This document shows positions 41,824 through 50,970 of a stretch of DNA of 64,000 bases, in pieces (position 1 is the stretch's first letter; the number at the start of each line of letters is the position of its first letter). The DNA is taken from positions 3,286,001 to 3,350,000 of the forward strand of contig NZ_JANADK010000001.1 in NCBI RefSeq assembly GCF_024199795.1. The letters are read 5' to 3'. The notes under the pieces were generated by a model. It ran no database searches. It worked only from the letters and a program-made list of their open reading frames with translations, and was not told the DNA's origin. A program made the position numbers and the translations under genes. Source of the stretch: Bradyrhizobium sp. CCGB01. Its GTDB lineage: Bacteria > Pseudomonadota > Alphaproteobacteria > Rhizobiales > Xanthobacteraceae.

Positions 41824-44109
41824 TCAGTTCTTGCGCGGGACGGATGCGTTCGCATTCTCTTCCGCATAGTTCTGTGGGAAGGCGAGTGCGCTCGTCGACG
41901 AGGCCGGCTTGGCCAGCTTGCCGTCGTCGGTGGCCGACTTGGTCGCGGTCCTGGCGGCGTCATCGAGCAGCTTCTCGACGCGCACCAGGATGTCCGCGCC
42001 GCGCTTGGTCAGCACGGGCGGCGGACCGGGCTTGGTCTCCAGCACCTTCGGCGCCGCGTTGGCCTGGGCGGCCATCGGCTGCGGCGGCAGCTTCTGGCCC
42101 ATGCCGATGCCGGGGATCTCCCGGACCTCGACGCCCTGATGCGCGACGACCATGATGTCGTGCCAGGTCTGCGCCGGCAGCGAGCCGCCGGTCATGCGGT
42201 TGGTCGGCGAGTAGTCGTCGTTGCCGTACCAGACCGCGCAGGTGAAATTGCCGGTGTAGCCGACGAACCAGGCGTCGCGATACGCGTTGGTCGTGCCGGT
42301 CTTGCCGGCGGTCGGAATGCCGTCGAGCGCGGCGCGGCGCGCGGTGCCTTCGCTGACGACGTGGCTCATCATGCCGGCCATGTCGGAGGCAACGGAGGCC
42401 GGGATCGCCTGCCGCGGCTTTGGACCGTCGCGGTCCCAGCGCCAGACCGGATCGCCGGCGCCGGTGCGCACCTCCAGCACCGAATGCGGCGTCACAGCCT
42501 TGCCGCGGTTGGGGAAGGTCGCGTAGGCGACGGCGTGCTCGAGCACGGTGACTTCGTCCGAGCCGATCGGCAGTGACGGCGTATCGGGCAGCGGCGCCTT
42601 GAGGCCGAAGCGGCGGGCGACCTCGACGATCTTGGCGCGGCCGATCTTGGCCGGGTTCGGCGCTTTCGGCTGTTCCTTCTGGCCGATCGCGATCGACAGC
42701 TTCACCGGCACGACGTTGATCGAGCGCGTGATCGCCTGCGTCAGCGTCACCGACCCGGAGTAGGAATGGCCATAGTTCTGCGGGCACCAATTGCCGATGC
42801 AGACCGGGCCGTCGACCACGATCGAGTTCGGCGTGAAGCCGTTGAGGAGCGCCGTGGTGTAGACGTAAGGCTTGAACGACGAGCCGGGCTGACGATAGGC
42901 GTCGGTCGCGCGGTTGAACTGGCTGGCGCCATAGTCACGGCCGCCGACCATGGCGCGGATGCCGCCGTCAAGATCGGAAACAACGGTCGCGGCCTGCGTC
43001 GCGTGATAGTCGCGGCCGAACTGGCGCAGCTGGTTCTCGATCGCGTCTTCCGCGGCCTTCTGCACGTTGGTGTCGATCGCAAGGCGCACCACGAACACGC
43101 GCTCGGTGTAGGATTTCGGGAAAGTGTCGACCAGCTTGCGCATCTCGTCGAAGGCGTAGTCGAGATAATAGTTCGGCGAGGCCTCGTCGCGGCGGTCGAC
43201 CGCGAAGGCCGGGTTGCGGCGGGCGCCGAACACCTGGCCCTCGGTCATGAAGCCGGCATCGACGAGGTTGTCGAGCACGACGTTGGCGCGGGCACGCGCC
43301 GCGGGCAGGTTGATGTGCGGGGCGTATTTGGTCGGCGCCTTGAACAGGCCGGCGAGCATCGCGGCTTCAGACAGCGTGACATCGCGGGCGGATTTGTTGA
43401 AGTAGAAATGCGCCGCGCCGTCGACGCCGAAGGTGCCGCCGCCCATATAGGCGCGGTCGAGATAGAGCTTGAGGATCTCGTTCTTGGTCAGGCGCCATTC
43501 AAGCCAGACCGCGAGAAAGGCTTCGTTGACCTTGCGCTCGATGGTGCGCTCGTTGCTCAGGAACAGGTTCTTGGCGAGCTGCTGGGTGATCGAGGAGCCG
43601 CCCTGGCGGACGCCGCCGGCCTGGGCGTTGGTGACGAGCGCGCGCGCGGTGCCGGCGATGTCGATGCCGAAATGCTCGTAGAAGCGGCGGTCTTCGGTCG
43701 CCAGCGTCGCCTTGATCAGCACGTCCGGAAAGTCTTCCAGCGGGATCGAGTCGTTATGCTTGATGCCGCGGCTGCCGATCGGGTTGCCGTAGCGGTCGAG
43801 GAAGCTCACCGCGAGGTCGGACTTCTTCAGCCAGTCCTCGTCCGCGGTCTCGCGGAAGGCTGGGATGGCGAGCGTGAGCATCACGACGAGGCCGCCGAGG
43901 CCCAGCGTCGCGGCTTCCGACAGCGGCTCGATGAACACCCAGCGCTTCCAGCGGCCGACATAGAACCGGTCCATGAAGGTCGAATAGCGCTCGTAGAGCT
44001 CGCGGATGCCCTTGGCCGAGGAGAACAGCGAGGAATCGATGCGCGCGTCGAGGTCCAGAAAGAAATTCCGGACGCGGCTCTTCCAGTTGGATGGTGTGTT
44101 CTGGACCAC
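41824..44109 (-). CDS. mrcA: Penicillin-binding protein 1A (bifunctional)
   Basis: Class A penicillin-binding protein of 761 residues that polymerises glycan strands and cross-links peptides outside the inner membrane. Membrane segment about residues 70-92; transglycosylase domain with EDRRFYEHFGID, GGSSITQQLAKN and RKVNEAFLA; transpeptidase domain with GSSFKPYVY (nucleophile in SxxK), SIN (SxN) and GKTGTTN (KTG). The C-terminal 90 residues are low-complexity and disordered. The ATG at 44109 is taken. Two small membrane-anchored proteins (DUF1214, DUF1254) follow within ten bases. Strong call. Confidence 0.95.
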   Translation of the reverse strand: MVQNTPSNWKSRVRNFFLDLDARIDSSLFSSAKGIRELYERYSTFMDRFYVGRWKRWVFIEPLSEAATLGLGGLVVMLTLAIPAFRETADEDWLKKSDLAVSFLDRYGNPIGSRGIKHNDSIPLEDFPDVLIKATLATEDRRFYEHFGIDIAGTARALVTNAQAGGVRQGGSSITQQLAKNLFLSNERTIERKVNEAFLAVWLEWRLTKNEILKLYLDRAYMGGGTFGVDGAAHFYFNKSARDVTLSEAAMLAGLFKAPTKYAPHINLPAARARANVVLDNLVDAGFMTEGQVFGARRNPAFAVDRRDEASPNYYLDYAFDEMRKLVDTFPKSYTERVFVVRLAIDTNVQKAAEDAIENQLRQFGRDYHATQAATVVSDLDGGIRAMVGGRDYGASQFNRATDAYRQPGSSFKPYVYTTALLNGFTPNSIVVDGPVCIGNWCPQNYGHSYSGSVTLTQAITRSINVVPVKLSIAIGQKEQPKAPNPAKIGRAKIVEVARRFGLKAPLPDTPSLPIGSDEVTVLEHAVAYATFPNRGKAVTPHSVLEVRTGAGDPVWRWDRDGPKPRQAIPASVASDMAGMMSHVVSEGTARRAALDGIPTAGKTGTTNAYRDAWFVGYTGNFTCAVWYGNDDYSPTNRMTGGSLPAQTWHDIMVVAHQGVEVREIPGIGMGQKLPPQPMAAQANAAPKVLETKPGPPPVLTKRGADILVRVEKLLDDAARTATKSATDDGKLAKPASSTSALAFPQNYAEENANASVPRKN

Positions 44110-44402
44110 CTAGAACCCTTGAGGCTCGGTTCGACAGCGTTCAAGCACCCGGCCGGGGCGGCACTGGGACGTCTTGAGGGAATGTTACGGCAAACCCAAG
44201 GCGCCCGTTTCGCGTCCGAGGGGACTTGCCGTTCCTTCTAGCCGAGCAGGGTCTATAAACCAATGGCCAGGCTCACGATTTTGAACAACAGGCCTAATTG
44301 ACCCCGGTTCATTACGGGCCTCGCGGAGGCGTTGCTTGCAGCCTCATGGCTGCACGCCCTAGATGGCGGTGCCGTAGCTCTTTCGAACCCTTGTTGAGGC
44401 GT

Positions 44403-44918
44403 ATGACCGCAGCTCCCAAACGACCTTCCGGCCAGGAAGGATTCTTCTGGAAAACCAAGACGTTGGAAGAGATGTCGGGGCCCGAATGGGAAAGCCTGTG
44501 CGACGGCTGCGGCCGCTGCTGCCTGAACAAGCTCGAGGACGAGGATACCGGCGACATCTATTTCACCCATGTCGGCTGCAAGCTGCTCGATGGGGCGACC
44601 TGCGCCTGCAAGGACTACCCGAATCGTTCCGCCAAGGTTCCGGACTGCGTCCGCCTGACCCCGGCCAATGTCCGCACCCTGAACTGGCTGCCGCCGAGCT
44701 GCGGCTACAAGCTCGTCGCCGAAGGGCGCGATCTCTATTGGTGGCATCCGCTGGTGTCGGGCGATCCCAACACCGTTCATGAAGCCGGCGTCTCCGTGCG
44801 CGGCCGGGTCGAGGGCAGCGAGGAGGAGATCCCGGACGATGAGCTCGAGGATCACATCGTGCAATGGCCGGCACAGCTGCCGAAACGGGCACGCCTGAAG
44901 CGACGCCCGAAGGACTGA
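44403..44918 (+). CDS. YcgN-type cysteine cluster protein (UPF0260)
   Basis: Protein of 171 residues with the cysteine-rich motif of the YkgJ/YcgN group: [35 protein letters not shown] and DCVRLTP. Around eight conserved cysteines probably bind zinc or an iron-sulfur cluster. Function unknown. Start at the ATG at 44403; an upstream in-frame ATG (44298) would add 35 residues without family resemblance. It is divergent from the PBP1A gene across about 290 bases that show no strong signal. Confidence 0.92.
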   Translation: MTAAPKRPSGQEGFFWKTKTLEEMSGPEWESLCDGCGRCCLNKLEDEDTGDIYFTHVGCKLLDGATCACKDYPNRSAKVPDCVRLTPANVRTLNWLPPSCGYKLVAEGRDLYWWHPLVSGDPNTVHEAGVSVRGRVEGSEEEIPDDELEDHIVQWPAQLPKRARLKRRPKD

Positions 44919-45073
44919 TCCGCCTTCCGGTTTCGATCACGTCTGCGGGATGACCCCATGATGGGATGCACCCATGCGCGGCGGAGCCTGCCTGAGAAGA
45001 ACTTTCCTCTCTACATTGCCTGCATAGAACGAATCCTTCGCGGCGTTGCGCCGCCTTACGGCTTCCGATCGAG

Positions 45074-46657
45074 ATGAACAAGTTCGACCGGCAGAGCAGT
45101 TCTGCCGACATTCAGGCGTTGCCTGACGATATCGCCGAAGAGCTGTCCCGCCTTCCCAGCGAGGTCTTGAGCGTCGATGACGCACCCTCGCTCGCACCGC
45201 CGGCGCCGCTGTCGCAGGACGAGGTCCGCACCATCGTCATCAGCCTGATGCTGACGATGTTCCTGGCCGCGCTCGACCAGACCATCGTCGCGACCGCGCT
45301 GCCGACCATCGGGCGCCAGTTTCAAGACGTCTCCAATCTCTCTTGGGTCATCACCGCCTACCTGCTCGCCTCGACCGCGGTGGCGCCGGTGTTCGGCACG
45401 CTCAGCGACATCTACGGCCGCAAGGCCATGATCATCACCTCGCTCAGCCTGTTCGTCGCGGGCTCGATCCTGTGCGCGGTCGCGCCGAGCATGCCGATGC
45501 TGATTCTGGCGCGCGGCCTTCAGGGCCTTGGCGGCGGCGGCATCATGCCTGTCGTGCAGACCGTGATCTCCGACGTCGTCTCACCGCGCGAGCGCGGCCA
45601 GTACCAGGCCTATTTCTCCAGCGTCTGGATGGTCGGCGGCATCCTCGGCCCCGTGATCGGCGGCGTGTTCGCCGAGCATCTGCACTGGTCGATGATCTTC
45701 TGGATCAACCTGCCGCTCGCGGCTGCGGCCATCGTGATGCTGCTGCCGAAGATGAAGAAGATCCCGGTGTTCCACCGCAAGCGCAAGGTCGACTGGCTCG
45801 GCGGCGTTCTGCTGATGGCCTCCGCGGTCGTCTTCATGCTGGTGCTGACCTGGGGCGGCACGCGCTTCCCGTGGCTCTCGCCGACCGTGCTGTCGATGGT
45901 TGGTGCGGCGGTCGCACTCGCAGTTACCTTCGTCTGGCACGCGCGCCGCGCCGACGAGCCGTTCCTGCCGCTGAAGCTGCTGACGGGATCGGTCGCGCCG
46001 TTCGCGCTGACGGCCGGCGGCTGCGGCCTCGGTGCCATCACCGGCCTCACCGTGCAGCTGCCGCTCTATTACGAGCAGGTCTATCATCTCAGCGCCAGCG
46101 AGGCGGGCCTCGCACTCATTCCGCTCGCGGCCGTCTCGACCTGCGGCGCGGCGATCGCCGGCCGGACCATGGCGCGCGCCAAACACTACAAGCGCGTCGC
46201 CATCATCGGCACGTCCTGGGCCGCGCTGTGCGGCCTCGCCCTGACGGTCACCACCTTGCCGCTGTGGGGCCTCCTGACGCTGATGGCCGCGTTCGCGCTC
46301 GGGCTCGGCACGACGTTCCCGGTCTGCGTGGTCTCGCTCCAGAACTCGGTCGCGCGCCCGCAAGTCGGCACCATCACCGGCGCGATGAACTTCTTCCGCT
46401 CGCTGATGTCCTCGTTCACGGTCGCGGCCTTTGCGGCGATCCTGCTGATCGCGCTCGGCACCGACGTTCCGCTCGCCGGTGAGCATCACGTCGCGGGGGC
46501 CATCGTCATTCCCGCCGACGACATGCGCCACGCGTTCCGCTTCGTCTTCGGCGCCGCCACCGCGCTGATGACCACCGCCGCGCTCTGCCTGATCATGATG
46601 GAGGAGCGGCCGTTGGCCGGCCCCTCCGTCACGCAGCCGGTCGAGATGGCGGAGTAG
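45074..46657 (+). CDS. DHA2 family (EmrB/QacA) MFS drug exporter
   Basis: Fourteen-segment MFS exporter of 527 residues. After a soluble stretch of about 55 residues, the first segment contains LAALDQTIVATALPTIG, the DHA2 hallmark, and the loop after segment two has GTLSDIYGRKA. LARGLQGLGGGGIMPVVQTVISDVV forms the next one (antiporter motif C region). It likely pumps hydrophobic toxic compounds with protons. No membrane fusion (EmrA) gene is adjacent. Its stop codon abuts that of the convergent hydrolase gene with no base between. Confidence 0.9.
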   Translation: MNKFDRQSSSADIQALPDDIAEELSRLPSEVLSVDDAPSLAPPAPLSQDEVRTIVISLMLTMFLAALDQTIVATALPTIGRQFQDVSNLSWVITAYLLASTAVAPVFGTLSDIYGRKAMIITSLSLFVAGSILCAVAPSMPMLILARGLQGLGGGGIMPVVQTVISDVVSPRERGQYQAYFSSVWMVGGILGPVIGGVFAEHLHWSMIFWINLPLAAAAIVMLLPKMKKIPVFHRKRKVDWLGGVLLMASAVVFMLVLTWGGTRFPWLSPTVLSMVGAAVALAVTFVWHARRADEPFLPLKLLTGSVAPFALTAGGCGLGAITGLTVQLPLYYEQVYHLSASEAGLALIPLAAVSTCGAAIAGRTMARAKHYKRVAIIGTSWAALCGLALTVTTLPLWGLLTLMAAFALGLGTTFPVCVVSLQNSVARPQVGTITGAMNFFRSLMSSFTVAAFAAILLIALGTDVPLAGEHHVAGAIVIPADDMRHAFRFVFGAATALMTTAALCLIMMEERPLAGPSVTQPVEMAE

Positions 46658-48355
46658 CTAGCCGCCGCGATCGTCGTAGGCGTCGTCTCCGGTATTCGTC
46701 TTCCGCGCCTTCGCCGCAAGCTGCTCCTTGAGCCGCGCCAGCGCCTCGGTGGACCAGTCATGGACATCGGTGACCGCGACCCAGGCATCGACGTAATGCT
46801 CGGGCGCATAGACATGGCCGAAGCCCATCGGCGTGCCGTTCGCGACCGCCATGTCGAGGGCGAGCTGCAGCATCGTCACGACAGGATACCATCGCAGCTC
46901 CGGTGACACGTCCGGCCCGCGCGGCGCCGTCATCCAGTCCGGGGCCTGATAGGCGTCGCGGTAGGCAAAGAACGTGATCGCGTCGCTGGCGTACTGCAGA
47001 TAGACGACGCGCATCGGACCCCAGGGCGCATCGGCCGGCACCGTCGGCCCGTTCTGGTTCATGAAGCGCACGAAGCGGCTGTCGCGGAATTCCGGCAGCC
47101 AGGCCGGCGTGCCCGGATTGCGGTTCGCGGTGATCCAGCGCCAGATGCGGCTCTCGAATGGGGCCCCGCTCCACAGCGCGCCGGCAATGGGATCGCCGAT
47201 CGTCTCGAACAGCTCCGCGGATTTCTCCGAGTTCATGGCGCCGAGGCTCAGTCCGTGCAAATACAGCTTCGGCCGCCTGTCCTTCGGCAGGCTCGTCCAG
47301 TAGCCGTAGATCTCCGCGAACAGCGCGCGCGACGCCTCCGCACCGTATTCGGGCTGAAACAGCAGCGACAGCGGGCTGTTGAGATAGGAGTACTGCATCG
47401 CGACGCTCGCGACATCGCCATGGTGGAGGTACTCGACCGTGTCCATCGCGGCCGGATCGATCCAGCCGGTGCCGGTCGGTGTGATGACGATCAGGATTTT
47501 GCGGTCGAAGCCGTGCTGGCGTTTGAGCTCGTCGAGCGCAAGCCTGGCGCGCGCTTGCGCGGTGTCGCGGCTGCCGAGGCCGACATAGACGCGCACGGGA
47601 TTCTGCGCAGGCCCTCCCGTAAGGGTGCCGATCTCGGCTGCGGTCGGGCCAGACGCAACGAATCGGCGCCCCATGCGGCCAAGCTCCTTCCACTTCACCA
47701 GTGACGCAGAACTGCCTGTTCGATCGGGGGCGGCCGGTTGCGGCCGCTCAGGCTCTTGCAAGGCGTCGAGCTCGCGGAAGGAGGAGTCGAGTGCGTTGAA
47801 CGCCGCGCGGATCAGGACGTTGCTGGCGATCGACCAGAACAACAGGGCAGCAGCGAGCACGCCGATGACGTTCGCGACATTCCGCGGAACTAGGCGTCGT
47901 GTGCGCGCGGCGAGTAAGCGGGCGACAAGCGCGAACAGCCGCCCCAGCACCAGCAGCACGACGAATGTGATCAGGGCAATGGCGCAGACCTTGAACGGAT
48001 GCGCGGTCTCGACCGGTGCCATCTTCATGACGGCACGGATCGAGTTCTGCCATTCGGCAGTGCGCCACAGAAAGACGATGACGACGAGCAGGCAGCCGAC
48101 TGCCGCCAGCGCGTTCGCAATTGACCTTGCGCGCGACGAGGGCTCGGGCAGCTCGAGATAGTGCCACAGCCGGCGCCACAGGACGCCGGCGGAATAGCCG
48201 ATCGCAAAGCAGCCGCCGGCGAGGGCGCCTTGCGTGAGATAGCTGCGCGGGATCAGCGTCGGCGTCAGCGCGGCCGCGAAGAACAGCGCGCCAAGCATGA
48301 GGCCGATGCCGGACAGCGACAGCAATTGCCGCCGAATGAGCCGCGCTGGATTCAT
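46658..48355 (-). CDS. Membrane alpha/beta hydrolase (Abhydrolase_9)
   Basis: Protein of 565 residues: an N-terminal membrane part with about five segments (residues 12-190, Abhydrolase_9_N) and a C-terminal hydrolase domain (about 240-545, Abhydrolase_9). The nucleophile elbow is LHGLSLGAMNS, serine within GLSLG. Later, DVHDWS may supply the histidine and the segment DAITFFAYRD the acidic residue. Function unknown; an esterase or lipase at the outer face of the membrane is likely. It lies 21 bases after a sensor kinase gene in the same direction, so they may be co-transcribed. Confidence 0.82.
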   Translation of the reverse strand: MNPARLIRRQLLSLSGIGLMLGALFFAAALTPTLIPRSYLTQGALAGGCFAIGYSAGVLWRRLWHYLELPEPSSRARSIANALAAVGCLLVVIVFLWRTAEWQNSIRAVMKMAPVETAHPFKVCAIALITFVVLLVLGRLFALVARLLAARTRRLVPRNVANVIGVLAAALLFWSIASNVLIRAAFNALDSSFRELDALQEPERPQPAAPDRTGSSASLVKWKELGRMGRRFVASGPTAAEIGTLTGGPAQNPVRVYVGLGSRDTAQARARLALDELKRQHGFDRKILIVITPTGTGWIDPAAMDTVEYLHHGDVASVAMQYSYLNSPLSLLFQPEYGAEASRALFAEIYGYWTSLPKDRRPKLYLHGLSLGAMNSEKSAELFETIGDPIAGALWSGAPFESRIWRWITANRNPGTPAWLPEFRDSRFVRFMNQNGPTVPADAPWGPMRVVYLQYASDAITFFAYRDAYQAPDWMTAPRGPDVSPELRWYPVVTMLQLALDMAVANGTPMGFGHVYAPEHYVDAWVAVTDVHDWSTEALARLKEQLAAKARKTNTGDDAYDDRGG

Positions 48356-48376
48356 GAAAGCACCTCCCGAGCGACG

Positions 48377-50884
48377 TTATCCTCTGCCGTCTGAAAAACT
48401 GCTCCTGCGCGGCAGCAGGATCGTGAACTCGGTAAACTCACCTGGACGTGTGTCGACGTCGATCGTGCCGCCGTGCTGCTTCACGATGATGTCGTGGCTC
48501 ATCGACAGCCCGAGACCGGTGCCTTCGCCGGCCGGCTTGGTCGTGAAGAATGGATTGAACATCTTCGCCCTCACGTCTTCCGGAATGCCGGTGCCGTTGT
48601 CGCGGATGCGGATCTCGATGCTGTCGCCGCGATCGCGGGTCGCGGCGATCACCACCGGCTCGTAATCGCCGGCGCGACTGTCCGCCTTGCGCTTGCTCAC
48701 CGCGTAAAACCCGTTCGAGATCAGGTTCAGCAGCACCCGCGTGATCTCCTGCGGAAACAATTCGGCCGAGCCTGCCGCCGGATCGAGCTCGCGCTTCAGC
48801 GTCACGTCGAACTGCGGCTTCTCGGCACGCGCGCCGTGATAGGCGAGGTTGAGGCTCTCTTCGACCAGCGCGTTGACGTCGCTCTCCCGATGCTCGCCGC
48901 CGCCCTCGCGCGAATGCAGCAGCATGTTCTTGACGATGGAATCGGCGCGCCTGCCGTGCTGCACGACCTTTTCAAGATTGTCTTTCAGAAGTCCCGTCAG
49001 CTCGTCGACCTCCGCGCGCAGATCGTCGGCGAGCGGGGCGGGCACAAGCACCTCGTTCAGCTCGTCGGTCAGCTCGGCCGAGAGCGAGGCAAAATTGTTG
49101 ACGAAGTTGAGCGGGTTCTTGATCTCGTGCGCGATGCCGGCGGTGAGCTGGCCGAGCGAGGCCAGCTTCTCGGTCTGGATCAGCCGGTCTTGCGCCGCGC
49201 GCAAATCGTCGAGCGATTTGGCGAGCTCCCGCGTGCGGTCCTGCACCTCGTTGAACAGGCGCGTGTTCTCGACCGCGATCACGGCCTGGTCGGCAAAGGT
49301 CTTGAGCAGGCTGATCGCCTTGTCGGGGAAAGGGCCGGCCTCCGGCCGCGTCACGCCGATCGTGCCGATCGCAACGCCGTCGCGCAGCATCGGGATCACG
49401 AGGATGCTGCGATAGCCTCGGATTCGCGCTAGTTCCCGCATGGCCTCGGTCAGATCGGGCTCGTTCTGCATGTCGCTGCGGAATGCATAGTCTCCGCTGG
49501 TGGCGACCCGGCTGTGGATGCCTGATGCCGCAAGCGGCGCCGGAAAGGAGCTGAGCAGATCTTCATTGCCGGCCTCAACGTCGGTGGTGAAGGCGGCGAG
49601 ATGCAGCATGCCGTCGATGACGCGGGTGACCGTGGAGGAATGTCCCCCGACCAGCGCCTTGGCGCTGTCGGAGATGGCCTGGAACACCGGCGTGACATCT
49701 GCCGGCGAGGCTGCGATCACTTTGAGGATGTCAGCGGTCGCGGTCTGACGTTCCAGCGCCTCCCTGGTGGCGTTGAACAGGCTGACATTCTTGACCGCGA
49801 TCACAGCCTGGTCGGCGAAGGTCTGTAGCAGCCGCACATGATGTTCGGCGAACGCACCCGTCGCGCGCCGCGTGGCGATGATGATTCCGACGGCTTCGCC
49901 CTCGCTCATCAAGGGCGTGAACAGCATGCTGCGGTACCCGCGGGCACGCGCGATGTCGCGCGCCGCCGGTTCGCGCTCGGTGTCGGGCAGTTGCGCCGCC
50001 GCGCCATTGGCCACGAGCTGGTAGGGCGGGAACTGCGCGAAGGGCACCGGGAACGAAGACTGCAGCACACGATCGCCGGCCGGGTCGGTCGGCGTGAAGG
50101 CCGCAAGATGCGCCGCGCCGTCGACATAGCGCAGCACCGCGGTGGAGAAGCCGCCGATCAGCCGGTTGGCGTTGGCGGCGATGGCGTCGAACACCGGCTG
50201 CACGTCCGACGGCGAGGCGGCCATCACCTTCAAAATGTCGGCGGTGACGGTCTGCCGCTCCAGCGTCTCGCGTGTCTCGTTGAACAGCCGCGCATTCTCG
50301 ATCGCGATCACGGCCTGGTCGGCAAAAGTCTGGAGCAACTGCACGAGATCGGGCGCAAACGCACCGGGCTCCGCGCGCGTGACGCTGATCATGCCGACCG
50401 GAGTGCCACGGTTCATCAGCGGCATGAACAGCACGCTGCGAAAGCCGCGCAGCCGGGCCAGATTGCGGTTCAGCTCGGGGACGCCGTCCGCTTCGCTATC
50501 GGGAAACTGGATCGTCTTCCCGTCGCGCACCAGCGCGAAGGTCGGAAAGTCCTCGATCCGCCGCGGGAAGTAGGCCTTCAGGCCTTCGTCCGCTTCCGGG
50601 CTGGTCGGCGTGAACGCGACGAGGTGCAGCTCGTCGCCGATGAACTGGAGCACGGTCGCCGAGAAGCCGCCGAGCAGGCGCTTGGAGCTGGACGCGATCG
50701 CGGCGAACACCGGCCTCGCATCGGACGGGGAGGCCGCGATGGTGCGCAAGATCTCGGCGCTGGCGCTCTGGCGATCCCTTGCAATCGCAAGCTCGCCGCG
50801 CAGCTGTGCGTTCTCGGCCGCGGCCGACCGCAATTGCCGCTTAAGCTCGTCGATCCCGGCGACGTCGTTGGAAGGGGTGGTCAT
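48377..50884 (-). CDS. Triple-GAF sensor histidine kinase
   Basis: Soluble histidine kinase of 835 residues: a coiled start (residues 8-40), three GAF domains (about 45-200, 215-370, 385-540), a coiled linker, a HisKA-type dimerisation region with GIAHEIKNPLNF (His586) and an ATPase domain with RIRDNGTGIP and GEGTGLGLSMSHDI. The three GAF copies are clear internal repeats, each opening with a sentence like ILKVIAASPADVTPVFQAI. No membrane segment. A diffusible molecule or light-like ligand is likely sensed. No response regulator lies near, so the partner must be elsewhere. Start at the ATG at 50884. Confidence 0.9.
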   Translation of the reverse strand: MTTPSNDVAGIDELKRQLRSAAAENAQLRGELAIARDRQSASAEILRTIAASPSDARPVFAAIASSSKRLLGGFSATVLQFIGDELHLVAFTPTSPEADEGLKAYFPRRIEDFPTFALVRDGKTIQFPDSEADGVPELNRNLARLRGFRSVLFMPLMNRGTPVGMISVTRAEPGAFAPDLVQLLQTFADQAVIAIENARLFNETRETLERQTVTADILKVMAASPSDVQPVFDAIAANANRLIGGFSTAVLRYVDGAAHLAAFTPTDPAGDRVLQSSFPVPFAQFPPYQLVANGAAAQLPDTEREPAARDIARARGYRSMLFTPLMSEGEAVGIIIATRRATGAFAEHHVRLLQTFADQAVIAVKNVSLFNATREALERQTATADILKVIAASPADVTPVFQAISDSAKALVGGHSSTVTRVIDGMLHLAAFTTDVEAGNEDLLSSFPAPLAASGIHSRVATSGDYAFRSDMQNEPDLTEAMRELARIRGYRSILVIPMLRDGVAIGTIGVTRPEAGPFPDKAISLLKTFADQAVIAVENTRLFNEVQDRTRELAKSLDDLRAAQDRLIQTEKLASLGQLTAGIAHEIKNPLNFVNNFASLSAELTDELNEVLVPAPLADDLRAEVDELTGLLKDNLEKVVQHGRRADSIVKNMLLHSREGGGEHRESDVNALVEESLNLAYHGARAEKPQFDVTLKRELDPAAGSAELFPQEITRVLLNLISNGFYAVSKRKADSRAGDYEPVVIAATRDRGDSIEIRIRDNGTGIPEDVRAKMFNPFFTTKPAGEGTGLGLSMSHDIIVKQHGGTIDVDTRPGEFTEFTILLPRRSSFSDGRG

Positions 50885-50970
50885 TGGCAATCCGGCTTGA
50901 TGCCGCGACGTGCGCGGCACCAGGGCGGATTATCACAACTCCCGCGGCCGGAGCCAGCGCCCAGCTCGCC

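Noticed and set aside
42766..44241. Plus-strand frame of about 490 codons opposite PBP1A
   Set aside because: Antisense shadow with no motifs; PBP1A carries all catalytic motifs.
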